Below are positions 21,901-32,252 of a stretch of DNA of 38,113 nucleotides, piece after piece (position 1 is the stretch's first letter; every line of letters starts with the position of its first letter). Origin of the DNA: Cudoniella acicularis (lineage: Eukaryota; Ascomycota; Leotiomycetes; Helotiales; Helotiaceae); the NCBI GenBank assembly GCA_013054445.1, contig JAAMPI010000430.1:1-38113 (forward strand), written 5' to 3'. Made by a program: the position numbers and the translations under genes. Below the pieces are notes generated by a model that worked only from the letters and a program-made list of their open reading frames with translations, did no database searches and was not told the DNA's origin.

Positions 21901-22091
21901 AACGGCTTGTATCGTGAGTTGAAGCTGTGACTGAGGATAAGGGAGTATCACTCTCCACTTGCTATCCGGAGGAGGTCAGAATCATCAGAACAAGTTTTGT
22001 TTTCTCTTGACGTACTCACCTCATCGCTCAGCCCACCCGGACTTTCAGCCCCAAGGTCCCCTAACCCATCATTCTCCCGATGGTCAGCCAT
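18924..22091 (-). CDS. Caspase-like (peptidase C14 family) protein with C-terminal membrane segment
   Basis: Five exons: complement(join(18924..19399,19449..21271,21367..21668,21851..21961,22020..22091)), 927 residues, all junctions in frame. The p20-like domain covers about residues 74-260: YKQVIAVLIQWGDDDLNVQ, then MIIYYCGHAEIN with the candidate catalytic His150 (GHA, where GHG is usual), then VLFLLDSCATSGLATGGGQG with the candidate Cys194. This is a short fungal caspase-like fold, not a canonical metacaspase. The next conserved block is WYRWIRQIPALAKYGVVEGV and STMLLISIPLLIWDMLPDD. Residues 500-760 are charged and probably coiled-coil (AREEATRAWEELGRREKEE; EKERERQRDMVIKLEKERNK). Near 873-900 a hydrophobic run (GLGLGGVLVLMLGLGVLG) suggests one membrane span with a short basic tail. 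The 182-bp intron at 21669-21850 is long for this window and the least certain join. Confidence 0.82.
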
Positions 22092-22546
22092 CAGGGCTAC
22101 ACAAAACAGCCTCGGGACGTCCTTGTTTCCGACTCGAGAACAAAAGACAGAGAAGTTTCGTTTCAACAACACAATCAGGTGGGATAAGCGTCAGGGATTG
22201 CATCCTTCGGGTGTGGCAGAGAGGTTTACGTTTGAGTGTGTGAGCGAGGCTTGCTCCCCTCCATCAACCTCATCGTGGCCTCTCCGCATCAAAGGACGTC
22301 GGCGCAAGCTGACACTGCCCCGGCACCAAACAATGGGGAGGCCCGACTATTATACCCCAGCAGTAGTAGTAGCTGCCTCGCGGATGCGGCAAAGCATTGA
22401 TGCTGTCGATACGACGATATATGGCATTGATAATGCTGGTGGGCTTAACGAAGTAACGGCGGACGAGCTGGAGCTGGAGTTGGAGCTGTCATTGCCTGCT
22501 ACCATGGCAGGCCACCCGTTCTGCAGCCGTAGCCGTGTCCAGCAGA

Positions 22547-22576
22547 GCATACGTGCATACGTGCATACGTGCATAC
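22547..22576. repeat. 8-bp tandem repeat (GCATACGT)
   Basis: GCATACGT occurs three times in a row, then GCATAC. The unit GCATAC alternates purines and pyrimidines and is partly palindromic (GTGCAT/ATGCAC-like). Confidence 0.85.
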
Positions 22577-22871
22577 TTGTGTACGAAGTACCTACTACCT
22601 ACCACCTCCTACATACTGCCCACACTTTTCTCGGAGCCTGCATCCTCGCATAGAATCGCGGGGGGGTTTCACATCTCGTAGGATCCGAGGAACTACCAGC
22701 CTTACCCATCCGTTGGAACAGCTTCCGAACGCGTCTGACCTTCCCTCTACGCATGGAACACAAATAGAAGTGTCCGGGTATGGCTATATGCTGCTGATGC
22801 TGGACAATAAGGGCGGGTAATGTCGAGTGAGGGTTGGGCATCAGCGAGCCGTTGGTGCAGAGTGAAGTGTG

Positions 22872-22906
22872 TCGTGGGTGCGTCGTGGGTGCGTCGTGGG
22901 TGTCGA
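22872..22906. repeat. 11-bp tandem repeat (GTCGTGGGTGC)
   Basis: Three consecutive copies of GTCGTGGGTGC, the last one slightly diverged, lie in the region between two divergent promoters. Confidence 0.8.
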
Positions 22907-23581
22907 GGGCTCGTCGTCCATAGAGGGGGCCGTAGCTCCCAGCCACCCCACCAAGAAAAGTCTGAATGAGCAGCTCTCCGCTTTTCACTGGCCAGCAGCC
23001 ACTCAACAGTGATGTCAGTTTTAGCTTCCGCTCGCTACCGGCAGTCTTGAGGAGGGGAGCGGCGCATTTGAAGAAATATATAGGACAAATATAGCGCAGA
23101 CTTTTCGATGATAGGTAGTATATGGTCAGTGAGGCCTACAGTTGTCTTGGTGAAATCCATAGGAGTAGCCCGTTTGCAGCCTAACCATGCGCGTAGAGTG
23201 GCCGTGAGTGAATGTTCCTGCAGCGCAGACCGCGGCTGCTCGAGTAGCTCCTAACGCCTATTTCATTGGCTAGGGCCGGCCTGACCTGAGACCCTGTCTT
23301 TCATCTTCCAGCTGCGAATCAGCTCGCAACAACACACAGCGCATCGACGAACTTCATCGTGCCTACATCGGCCCAACCCACCGTATTCACTTCGCAACTA
23401 TCTCCTTGCTTTCTTTTTCTAAACTCTTGCTCGTCCGATGCTATCTAAAGCTGTCTACGCTATTATCCTCTAGTTGCGACCTCACCACTGAGAAGGTTGC
23501 GCGCCCGTGCCGCATGGTCCCATCAACCAGACAGCACGAGTCTGTAAGCGCTTGGGACAATTAAACTTCCACGCTCCAACA

Positions 23582-26225
23582 ATGGCACATAAAGAGCGAG
23601 AGGGGGAGGTAGAGGAGAGACCCAGCGAGCGTCGCCATCGATCAAAGAGCGAGAAGGACCCGACAAAGAAGCACAAGTCATCGCGAAGCTCGAGACCGAA
23701 AGTGATCGATCCCGAGACAGGCGAAGTTGTCAAGTCTCCCCACCGAAGTCGAAAGGACAAGGACCAGGACAAGAAGTCAGAGCCGTCGAAATCAATGGCT
23801 GATCTAGTTCCTGAGCTTGCCAGGACGGCATCTGCACCTGGCGCAACGTCGAGAGGCAGCATCCCATACCCCAGTTTCAACAAGGCTCATAGTAAGGAAG
23901 CCGTCAGTAGCAGAGAGGACTTTCGGCTCCCGACGAGAGCTCAGCCCAATGTTTATACACCAGAATCAACAGACTTGGGTTCCGAGGAGAAGCTGAGATC
24001 GAAATCTGCTGAACATTTTACACCACCTCGGGGAGCGGCGACATTCAAGGATGGCAGACCACCCAGTCCACCAGAAACCGATATCTCGCAGCAGAGGAAG
24101 GCAACACCATCTCGCATGACAAAGGTGCAGGAGGAGGTCAAGACGGAATCTAGGCCTAGCTCGCGCAATTCTTGGTTTAGCAGATCTACAAAGGAAAGAG
24201 ATGAAGGATCGAAGGTGTCATCGAAATCAAAAGCTTCGAAGGCTAGCACGGCTATCAAGTCACCGCAATTCAAAGCAGACGGGGAAGATGAGAAGAAAGA
24301 GCGTGTGGTTGAGACGCAGGATGACAGCACTGAATCTGAGGCGGACTCCAATCTCACATCTGTTGCGCCAAAGCGAGAGCCTTCAAGAGCTGGCCCACCA
24401 CCACCTGCCCTGGACACAGACTCATCTCCAGAATCGGCACAAGATTCATCACCGCAAACGCTACCCAAGCACCACAATTCCCGCCGCCAAATGTGAAGTC
24501 AACTCCATCTCCGTTCCCCTACTTCGAACCACCTTCTGCAACTCCCTCGAGCGCCTTCAATTCGCCGCAACCTCCCCCCACCACCGCCCCCACCCAATGT
24601 GCCAATCAGCATTCCTCGAGTCGATTACCTATTGAACAATGGCGGACTTCTTCGACCTGCACCAAAGACTTTGCTGTCGGCTACTCCCTCATTTACTCCA
24701 CAACATAATGGCTTGAATACTCCCATGCCTTCAGAGATTGAGAAGATATTTGGACCATTTTATAATGTGTTGGATCAATATGAAACTGTTATCACGAAGA
24801 ATGGCTCCCTGGCTGTTGCTACTGGATATAGGTCAGTTGCGAGACGGTTACTGGATAGGCTGGAGAACGTTTTCAACCGAGATCTATCATCTGAAGGTTG
24901 CTTCTGCGTCATCTGCGAGCATTCCGATCTTTCAGTACACGAAGGTAGTAGAGGTTTGGGTTGGGGAGAGGTACGTGGAATGGGTCAGCGGCCGCCGAGA
25001 GCTTCCTGTTTGGCCAGCTTTCGATTTTGCTACTCTCGGCGTGAAGGCTGGAGAAGAGCTTGCCGAACTTGGTAATCCGCGAAATGCAGGAGAGGGTATT
25101 ACTCGACCGAGCTCGCCAGTGAAGATCGATCCTGACGTTGCCGATGAGTTCCGAGACCACTTCCTTGCGCAATCAAAGAAAACAAAGCAAGCTGTAAATC
25201 GATGGCTCTCAAGCTGTCCTCAAACTGCTGCTGCGCCTCCCCAGGAAGTTGACGACGAAACTCTATCTTTTGCCATCCTGACACATCTGGATCAACATGA
25301 TCGGCCCATATTCAACGCATTGATCACTGGTTCTAGCGTCCTGCAGCCAGTATCCAGAGCTCCGACTCCATTGAGAAAACCCCGAACGGATTTCATGATC
25401 AAGACTGTTCAATCCTTGCAAAGACTGTACCGATTGCCGTTACCTCCTCGGGATCCAGAAGCTGCTATCTACTTGTTGAAGAACCCAGATCTACATAATC
25501 TTCTGGCGACAATATCTTGCATTAATTCTTCAGAGTGGGAGATTTTGACATCTGGTCGATTTGATGGATTTCTTTGGTCAGGCGCAGAACCAGATTCCAC
25601 AAACCCTTCCCCTGCACCATCACGGGGTCCAACACCCGCAAACGGCAATCGCGGACCCATTTCTCCGGCAATGCGTCAAGCATCCAACTCGAGGGCCAAC
25701 ACACCATTTTCGCCCCTGCGTAACCAAACGTTTTCTCCTGCAGGAGCCAGTGGTTACCCTTCACGTGGACCAACCCCATTCTCTCAATTACGCCACCCTG
25801 TATCGAACGACGAAGAAACAGAAATCGCTGTCCTTGCAGAAATTGAGCGGGAGATCTACCTCGGTATGGAAGCTCTTGAGGATGCATTCGAGGGTCTCCA
25901 CCGTAAAGCGGAGTTTGTGCGCCGTGCCTTACGTGAACGTGGTGCAGGGTTGTCCATGTCGTTGCAGTCTAGGAGACCAAGCCAGCCAGATATCATCAGC
26001 GGTACTCCTGGACCAGGCTTAGGACCCGGATATGAAAGACCAACCTGGGTTGATGGCGGTAGTGAGGTGGAGGGAGAGAGTGATTGGGAACCTGAATCTG
26101 AGTTGATGAGTGAGCTTGCACCGGATGATTCCGCAAGCAATATCAGCAGCTCGAGACATCGACGACCGAAGAGAAGAAACGAGAGACGCACACCAGCATT
26201 GGTCGAGGAGGAAGATGAAGACTAA
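23582..26225 (+). CDS. Conserved fungal disordered protein; frame broken in this sequence
   Basis: It begins MAHKEREGEVEERPSERRHR after a leader with no in-frame ATG and ends PALVEEEDED at 26225. The first ~300 residues are charged, Ser/Lys-rich and disordered. A proline-rich linker (QFPPPNVKSTPSPFPYFEPP) precedes the conserved block IPRVDYLLNNGGLLRPAPK, NGSLAVATGYRSVARRLLD, a CFCVICEH Cys pair, and VEWVSGRRELPVWPAF. Helical and Ser/Pro-rich parts follow (FMIKTVQSLQRLYRLPLPPR). Reading all of this needs frame changes near 24440-24490, at the C6 run 24574-24579, and near 24968-24976. The first two can instead be replaced by an intron at 24493-24609 (GTGAAG...CAG), which drops the proline linker; the third has no intron solution I can find. 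I recall relatives deposited as '5-methylcytosine G/T mismatch-specific DNA glycosylase', but I see no glycosylase motif. Confidence 0.72.
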
Positions 26226-28019
26226 TGTTAAGTCGATGAGGATATATGATGAGGGGAATAATTGTGGAAAGAAAATACTTGCCTTGCATTGCACTTCAAC
26301 AACACAGAAACGATATATAACGACGATTACGAAAACTGAATTGGCTTATTGCCTGATATTCATTTGAGCGACATGCTGGATACCTACATACGAAAGAAAA
26401 CCGAAACCGGTTGGTTGGTGTTCACAGTGTTTGTATTTGTTGCGACTTTTTCGATTTGAGGGAGCGGGGGAGCAAATGGGTGTACAGGCCGAAATCAAGA
26501 AAGAAAAGAATTGGTGGATATGATATACTACTGCATTGTTGGAGTTATTACCTCACATGAGGAAGGGAAGCTTTATTTCTCTCCTTTTCTTTTACGAATC
26601 AAGCGATCAAGCGTTGATTCATGCATATAGCATAGCGCGGTAGGGCATAGCTTGCGAGCGGGTTGTTCCTTTTTACTACTGGCGCTTGCGAGCTGTGCTC
26701 TCTCGCAACAGACTAGTTGGCGTGACCAGCACGTTGGTGGATGTGCGAACTGAATGAATGAGTGGATGGGCGGAAATCTGTTTCTCTGGTGTGGCACTGG
26801 CTGTCTACTCGTACTCGTCGTCGCCGTCGATGAGGTTGGTGGATGCGATGGGCGGTTTGAGTGGATAGATATGCCGCAGCAGTAATGAATTAGTACAATA
26901 TGAATTCTTTGCTCCTGAATATTTGTCTCTGTGTTCATCGCATGTGCGTAAGGTGATATTTTCTTTAAGTTCTTTTCACTCTCGCTCTTTCCATTCTCCA
27001 CTCTAATAGCTTATTTATATCATCAACCGCATAAATCAGTTCTCTATTTCTTATGTAAAATTTGTTGTTCACTATATCAAAAGTCAGTCCTGATATGAAA
27101 TATTATTTCTGAAGTTTGTGAACAGCTACGAAGAAAGTAGTTAGTTCTAGGACCATGATAACATACTAACCAGGATAGTGAATTTTCTATTTTCACCATA
27201 CGAATGTGGAATCTAGAATCTGGCTTTCCTTTTCAGAAAAACCAGATCGATTCGGCCGAAGAATAGTGTTAGAAGTATTTTTTTTGAAACCCAAATTTTG
27301 TTTAGGTTGGTTGGTTATCTGCCGCTTACTTGTAGGAGGTATTTCGGGGAGGTCGGAGAGGAGTAAAGTAAAGTAGATAAGTGTAGATGTGGATGTGGAT
27401 GTGGATGTGCAGATGAGAAACCCCGCACTTTTTCTCTCACCTTTTACCAGCTTCTTTTAATTTATAGATGTTCCCTCTTCCTCACGTTAGCATCCTCTTT
27501 GTTTTTCTGCAGTTAGCTAGTTTCTGTGATTTTTGTTCTTTCGCCCTCGAGAAATGGTAAGAACTATTTAAAGTACAATATCTCCAATCCCGATAAATGA
27601 AACCAGAAAAAGAGTCCAGCCTTAATATTGACACACTTTTCTCCTCGGAAAATAGAGACCTTCTATTCTTATTCTAGAGGTGTTCATCTCTCCCCTTTTA
27701 CTTCCTTTCGTTCCCCTTTTGCTCGAACGGGTATAGTAGCTAAATGCCGGCCCGGGATCTAGGAACAGTGTGGGGTAGATTATTTTTTAAATTTCGGCTC
27801 TTCCCCTCTTGTTGTTTATTTTGTAGGGAGCCTGTGGAGAAGGTGTAGAGAGATTATAGGGGAAAGGAGGACATGCTGAGGGTTTCTTTTGAGCTGATTC
27901 TCTACACCTGATGACTTAGGGTGGTTTTAACGAAAGAAAGAAAGAAAGAACTAAAAAAAGAACCAGCTTTAACTAGGTGTGGGAGGGGAGAGGAGGGGAT
28001 CGGGGGAGGGGCAGGAGGA
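26226..28019. other. Gene-poor region
   Basis: About 1.8 kb of AT-rich, low-complexity sequence with no convincing coding frame. It holds simple repeats (GTGGAT-type near 27387-27410 and GAAA-type near 27934-27950) and a G-rich block with several AGGGG words at 27982-28016. These may be upstream elements for the TATA box at 28020. Confidence 0.4.
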
Positions 28020-28025
28020 TATAAA
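28020..28025 (+). promoter_or_regulatory. Candidate TATA box (TATAAA)
   Basis: TATAAA follows a G-rich block containing four AGGGG words, the core of stress-response elements. It precedes about 450 bases of pyrimidine-rich, leader-like sequence on the + strand. This suggests a transcribed unit running right, but no long coding frame follows. Confidence 0.35.
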
Positions 28026-28652
28026 CACTCCAAACCCCTCCCAAATCTAGCTTCTCGAAATTTTGTTATGAGTCTGAGCAACTCTTTCATCTACAACTCA
28101 TCTATCTATTCATCCATCCATCTCCCCTTTCTTCTCTTATTTCCTCACAGAATATATCAAAAAATAAGAAGTGAAAAGTCATTCTGGAAATACTCGTCCA
28201 CTGTTGCACCCTTACTTTTCTCATCGACTCAGCTCATCAACTCACCGAGTCTTCCCACCTCTTCCTCTCCACTTCACTTCCACCAGCGATTCAGCGAACA
28301 CAACACAAATCATCACAAAATCAACTCAACTCAACTCAACATAAGACAAAATTACATCTCCTGATACTACACACACACAGCTACACACCACTAGCTCCAC
28401 ACCAACAAAAACCAACTTAAAACGCAGCAAACAATTATCCTCACGCTCTCTTAACAACCCTCCTCCTCCCCACATTCCTACATGTCGCACCTATTCCCTC
28501 CCTATAAACAGGCGGAGGAATCATAACTTCCTCTCCAAATAGTATCCTTTCCCCTTTCCCCTTTCCGCTTTCCCCTCCTACTTAAACAAGCAACCGAAAC
28601 AAAGGGAGCTAATGAAAAACTGTGATAGGAGTTGAATGAAACGGCGCCAGCG

Positions 28653-28766
28653 ATGGCACTAGTCTTGGCGATATTGTTGGGGATGTGCTTGGTTGCTGTG
28701 GTGTTGGGGGAGTTTTGGGCGGGAAATAGCTCTACTCGGGGACGAAAAAGGGGGAGCAATTGTTAA
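28653..28766 (+). CDS. Possible 37-residue single-span membrane peptide
   Basis: The frame reads MALVLAILLGMCLVAVVLGE, then FWAGNSSTRGRKRGSNC and stop: one strong hydrophobic span with a basic tail. Just upstream, GTATCC at 28542, a GCTAATG branch-like site near 28609 and TAG at 28626-28628 would make an 87-bp intron in the leader, so the ATG would sit early in exon 2. The whole could be the short product of the transcript suggested by the TATA box at 28020. It could equally be chance. No family is recognised. Confidence 0.25.
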   Translation: MALVLAILLGMCLVAVVLGEFWAGNSSTRGRKRGSNC

Positions 28767-29793
28767 AGAGAATAGAGGAAATTTTTAGTAAAGATGCTTG
28801 TTTTGTCAGATGAGATGAGAGGAGCGATTATGAAACTAGAGGATTCGTGGTGTAAGAGAGTAAAAGGGGGGAAATGGTATTTTAGTGTGGGTTGAGGGAG
28901 GGGTGAGGGGAGGGATGTAGAAATAGAATGGGAGCAAGGTGTGGAAGGTGGGAAGTGGGAAGTGAAGGGAGAAAGAGATGGTGTTCAGGATTGTGTGATG
29001 TGGGTTAGAGTGCTTCGGAAGAGGCAATGAATGAATGTCTCGAATTGTAGTTAGTAAGAGTCAAGAGCAGTAACTAACCAGCTGAAAAGCGACCGAGAAA
29101 TCAAACAAACAACAAGATATTTATCAACTTATCAGGCAAATCTCCACTCGACAGTACCCACTCATAACCATCATATCACTTCACCTTTACCAAATCCACC
29201 AACATACCAACATACTCACTCCTCAGCTCCTGTTGCACATCCTCATCCCCACCGCCTAACTAACCTAAGGAAAGGATCCAAACGTATTTGTCCGGCCAGC
29301 CTCTTCCACTTTCAATTCTCAAGAATTCTCAACATAAACTCCCTCAGTACAACCCTTTCAACAGTTCTACAGGAATATCTTCGGTGTCACTCTTTGTAGG
29401 AGCAGTGAAGAATGCATAGAGAAGTAAACAGACTTTAGCTGACGCTGAGCGGATGGGCGGCTATAAAATCCATGGAAAATCATCAATTTCCATGGCGGAT
29501 GAAGTCAAGACAGTGTCCATGAATTGTTTTTAGCCCTTGCGGCCACGCAGCCTACTTTCCGCGTGACGATCTATTCGGCTACCCGCGATGCTTGCAGGGG
29601 TGACATTGATGATTGAGGATTTGAAAAAGGGCTAAGAGGAAGTAAATTGATACAGGAGAAAGAGGGTCAAGGTATAATGGCTTTAAATAGCAGGAGCAAG
29701 GAAGAAGAAAAAGATTCAATAGACAAGAAAATATCAGTAAATGCTCATTACATTATCATATCATCTATACCAACTTACTCATAAAATATATAC
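28767..29793. other. Gene-poor region
   Basis: About 1 kb with no convincing gene. The segment 28800-29040 is pyrimidine-rich on the minus strand and could be a leader or UTR. A 26-bp hairpin lies at 29470-29495. Confidence 0.4.
29470..29495. repeat. Inverted repeat beside a TATAAAA sequence
   Basis: CCATGGAAA and TTTCCATGG are perfect 9-bp inverted arms separated by 8 bases, a few bases right of CTATAAAATC (29461-29470). It may be a binding site for a dimeric regulator or a hairpin; which gene it would serve is unclear. Confidence 0.45.
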
Positions 29794-31274
29794 CTAATAA
29801 TCATCCCAATGCCTCCTGATAATCGGTCTCGCCGGATCCCACGGACCATGAATCTCATTCTTATACTTCTGCAACCCAATCAACCACCAACTACACCCAC
29901 CCATTGCCAACCCGGTCCCTAGAACCCCAACCAACACACCTGTCAACCCCGCTTTCCAAGGGAAATCTAAAATTCCATCACCGTCGCCACCGTGGCCGAG
30001 ACAAAGACCTACCCCCCCGCTTGCACCAATAACGAGGAGAGTGGTGAGAATAACATGTCCACGCCAACTGCGTTGCCGCGCGTACCGTCTAAAGACAGGA
30101 AACAGTCCGAAGACTTCGATGCTAAAGAGCGTGAGGCTGAATACTTGTCCCGTGCTTGGTAATCTACTTGCAAGCACCGTGCTCGCCATCAGCGCTGCGT
30201 TTGTGCTCAGGGAAGCCGGAATGTTCTTATTCGTGGCGTTAATGGAGGAGGAAGGTGCTGGAGTGCCGTAGTCGAAGAAGAAGATGTTGATTGTGAAAAG
30301 GAGGAAGGACATTGTCCAGATAGAATCAGAGGATGTGGATCTTGTGAGAGATTTGAGGATTGGTGAGAGGCCGAGGAGAGTGAAATATATTAGGAGTGCT
30401 GATTTCGCTGTAGAAAGGCGGAGGGAAGTTCGGTGGCTCAGTGAGGATGTTCCTTGTGAGGGGAAGTTGGGCGCAAGTCGTGGGCTCATTTGGGAGGTTG
30501 CGGACTGTATCGAGGACGCAGATGCTGAGTGCGAATGCCGGACAGCCATGCCATTTTGCGTCCCAAAATTCGATGTCGAGCTGGTGGCAGAAACCGTAAC
30601 GGGGTCGTGTGAGGAAAGTATATTTGGAGACTGAGGCTTCGAATCTTTTTCTTGTCCAACCCACCAATCCCACATTACCCAGCCTAGGAATGTCGCGATA
30701 CTACCCCATCCCACTACAGTAACTGGAGATATGTGTTCCTGGAATATGCCAACGAAGCATACGATGAAGACTATGACTGAACACACGTGTTGTACAATTA
30801 CTGTCGAGTCTGCGACAAGAGGCCAGAAATCGTATGGTTGGAATCGCGGATTTCGCTGGAGGTGCTCGAGAAACGTTTCTTGATCTGTATAATTGTCGGG
30901 GTCTATCACATCAGTGAAGCTCAATGCGCGATAGCATGATACTCACAGGATTGCTTCACCCACAACAACTTTTTCCACGTCCCCTTTCTCCGCCTACTCC
31001 CACTCCGATTTCTATCCTTATTCCTTCCCCTGCTCGGTATTACCGCGTCGCCATTTGTTCCATTGGTCATGCGCAGACTCTTCTGCACTTTATTGACGGC
31101 AGAAGACTGTTTTCGCGGTGGTGAGCCCTGATAGATGGCATCTTCGGGCGCGAGGAGTGTTCGATCAGTCGCGACGGTGCGCTGAAGATTCGAAGGCAGA
31201 GTTGTCCCTCTTGTCAATGGCGGTGGTACTGCTGTTATCGTCGCAGAGATTGGAGGCGCCTGGTTGGGCACCAT
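29794..31274 (-). CDS. GPI2: GPI-GlcNAc transferase complex subunit Gpi2 (PIG-C)
   Basis: Two exons: complement(join(29794..30902,30947..31274)), 478 residues. The intron (30903-30946, GTGAGT...TAG) falls inside the family signature: WKKLLWVKQS joins to YPDNYTDQETFLEHLQRNPRF. The PIG-C family is an ER multi-spanning subunit of the complex that transfers GlcNAc from UDP-GlcNAc to phosphatidylinositol, the first step of GPI-anchor synthesis. Visible membrane segments include VCSVIVFIVCFVGIFQ, ATFLGWVMWDWWVG, LLIYFTLLGLSPILKSL, TMSFLLFTINIFFFDYG, FSLTLFSIEVFGLFPVF and TGVLVGVLGTGLAMGGCSWW. A Ser-rich insert of about 70 residues after the second span, and a basic low-complexity N-terminus, make it longer than yeast or human versions. 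The start is the first in-frame ATG; the frame is open further to a GTG at 31442, so an upstream exon is possible. Confidence 0.93.
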
Positions 31275-32252
31275 AATGCGTTGGGCGTCCTCATATGCTT
31301 GCGAATTGAAAGTTGTCAGCCTCGAGGGAGGTTTTGCAAGTGTGGTATTTTTGGGTCGCCGTAATCTCAAGGCTGCCACCCCTTGAATTCGCTTGTTAGC
31401 CCCTCCCCTTTTTGAGGCCAGCTGAAAGTCAATATTCTCCACAAAACGTTTAATAATTCATCTCTAATTCAAGTTTTTTCGCCATGCTGCGACGAATCGT
31501 AAGTTCAAAGTCCACACTGTTACCCTTCTCATCTCCATCTCAATAGCAGAAACCTCAGCCCATTCCGCGGTGGAGTCTATCCACAACAGGTCTACCTCGG
31601 AGTTTCGAAAGCGATAATATACGGCGCTAATCCGAATACAAATATATCCACTTTGATCACAGCTCGAAACACAATCTTCACTATTCACGTCTAGCATCCA
31701 TGGGCTGATCAATACGACTTCATCCCTTCCCCTTTCTTGGCTGTCACGTCTCAGTTACCGCGTAACCCCAGAGATGACCCCGCCTATCAGGCTACTCTGA
31801 TCGCAAGACGCTTGCGGATTTTAAGATACAAAACTGGTTTTGTATTTCGCAAATTGCGTATACACTTACTAGATGTTTTCAGAGCAGGTAAATTTTTGCG
31901 ATGCGAGCAGCATTGCTACGGCATTTTCAGATGATTAGTCAGCGGAGAATTCCAAAAATAACGAATGCGTTCGGAAAGCTAGGAATGAATGCGATTTTCT
32001 CTCAAAGAACTCGTCATTGTTAAAACGTGTAGCAAATATGCGTAGACTGTCGCTCTCTCTATACTTCTTCCATTTAACAAATAATATACGTTTCAAGAAA
32101 GTTCCAATATTGACCTGCTATTTTCCAAAAATATCCCTCATTCCTGGGGTGACACCGAGTTCTCTGCTCTCAGCCTCTTGCTTACCTTCAATTCGCAAGC
32201 ACTTCTAAAGCCGACACCAACACTATCACGACACGGAAAGCGAATAATCAAT
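31275..32252. other. Divergent intergenic region
   Basis: About 1 kb between Gpi2 (-) and the DUF7730 gene (+), with the promoters of both. I see no gene. The frame upstream of the Gpi2 ATG is open to about 31450. Confidence 0.45.

Larger units (their letters stand above)
22092..23581. other. Divergent intergenic region with short tandem repeats
   Basis: About 1.5 kb separates the divergent starts of the caspase-like gene (-) and the disordered-protein gene (+). No coding region is convincing. The last ~250 bases before 23582 are pyrimidine-rich leader-like sequence. Two short tandem repeats are listed separately. Confidence 0.5.

Noticed and set aside
23953..24477. 174-codon minus frame
   Set aside because: It is antisense to the Ser/Lys-rich disordered region of the + gene, whose codon bias leaves the opposite frame open.
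26573..27001. 142-codon minus frame
   Set aside because: Composition is Thr/Ser/His-rich without domain or intron support; it lies in the 3' flank of the + gene.
27921..28364. 147-codon plus frame
   Set aside because: It is low-complexity Ser/His/Asn-rich sequence typical of a translated pyrimidine-rich leader, and the ATG lies well inside it. More likely UTR or non-coding RNA.
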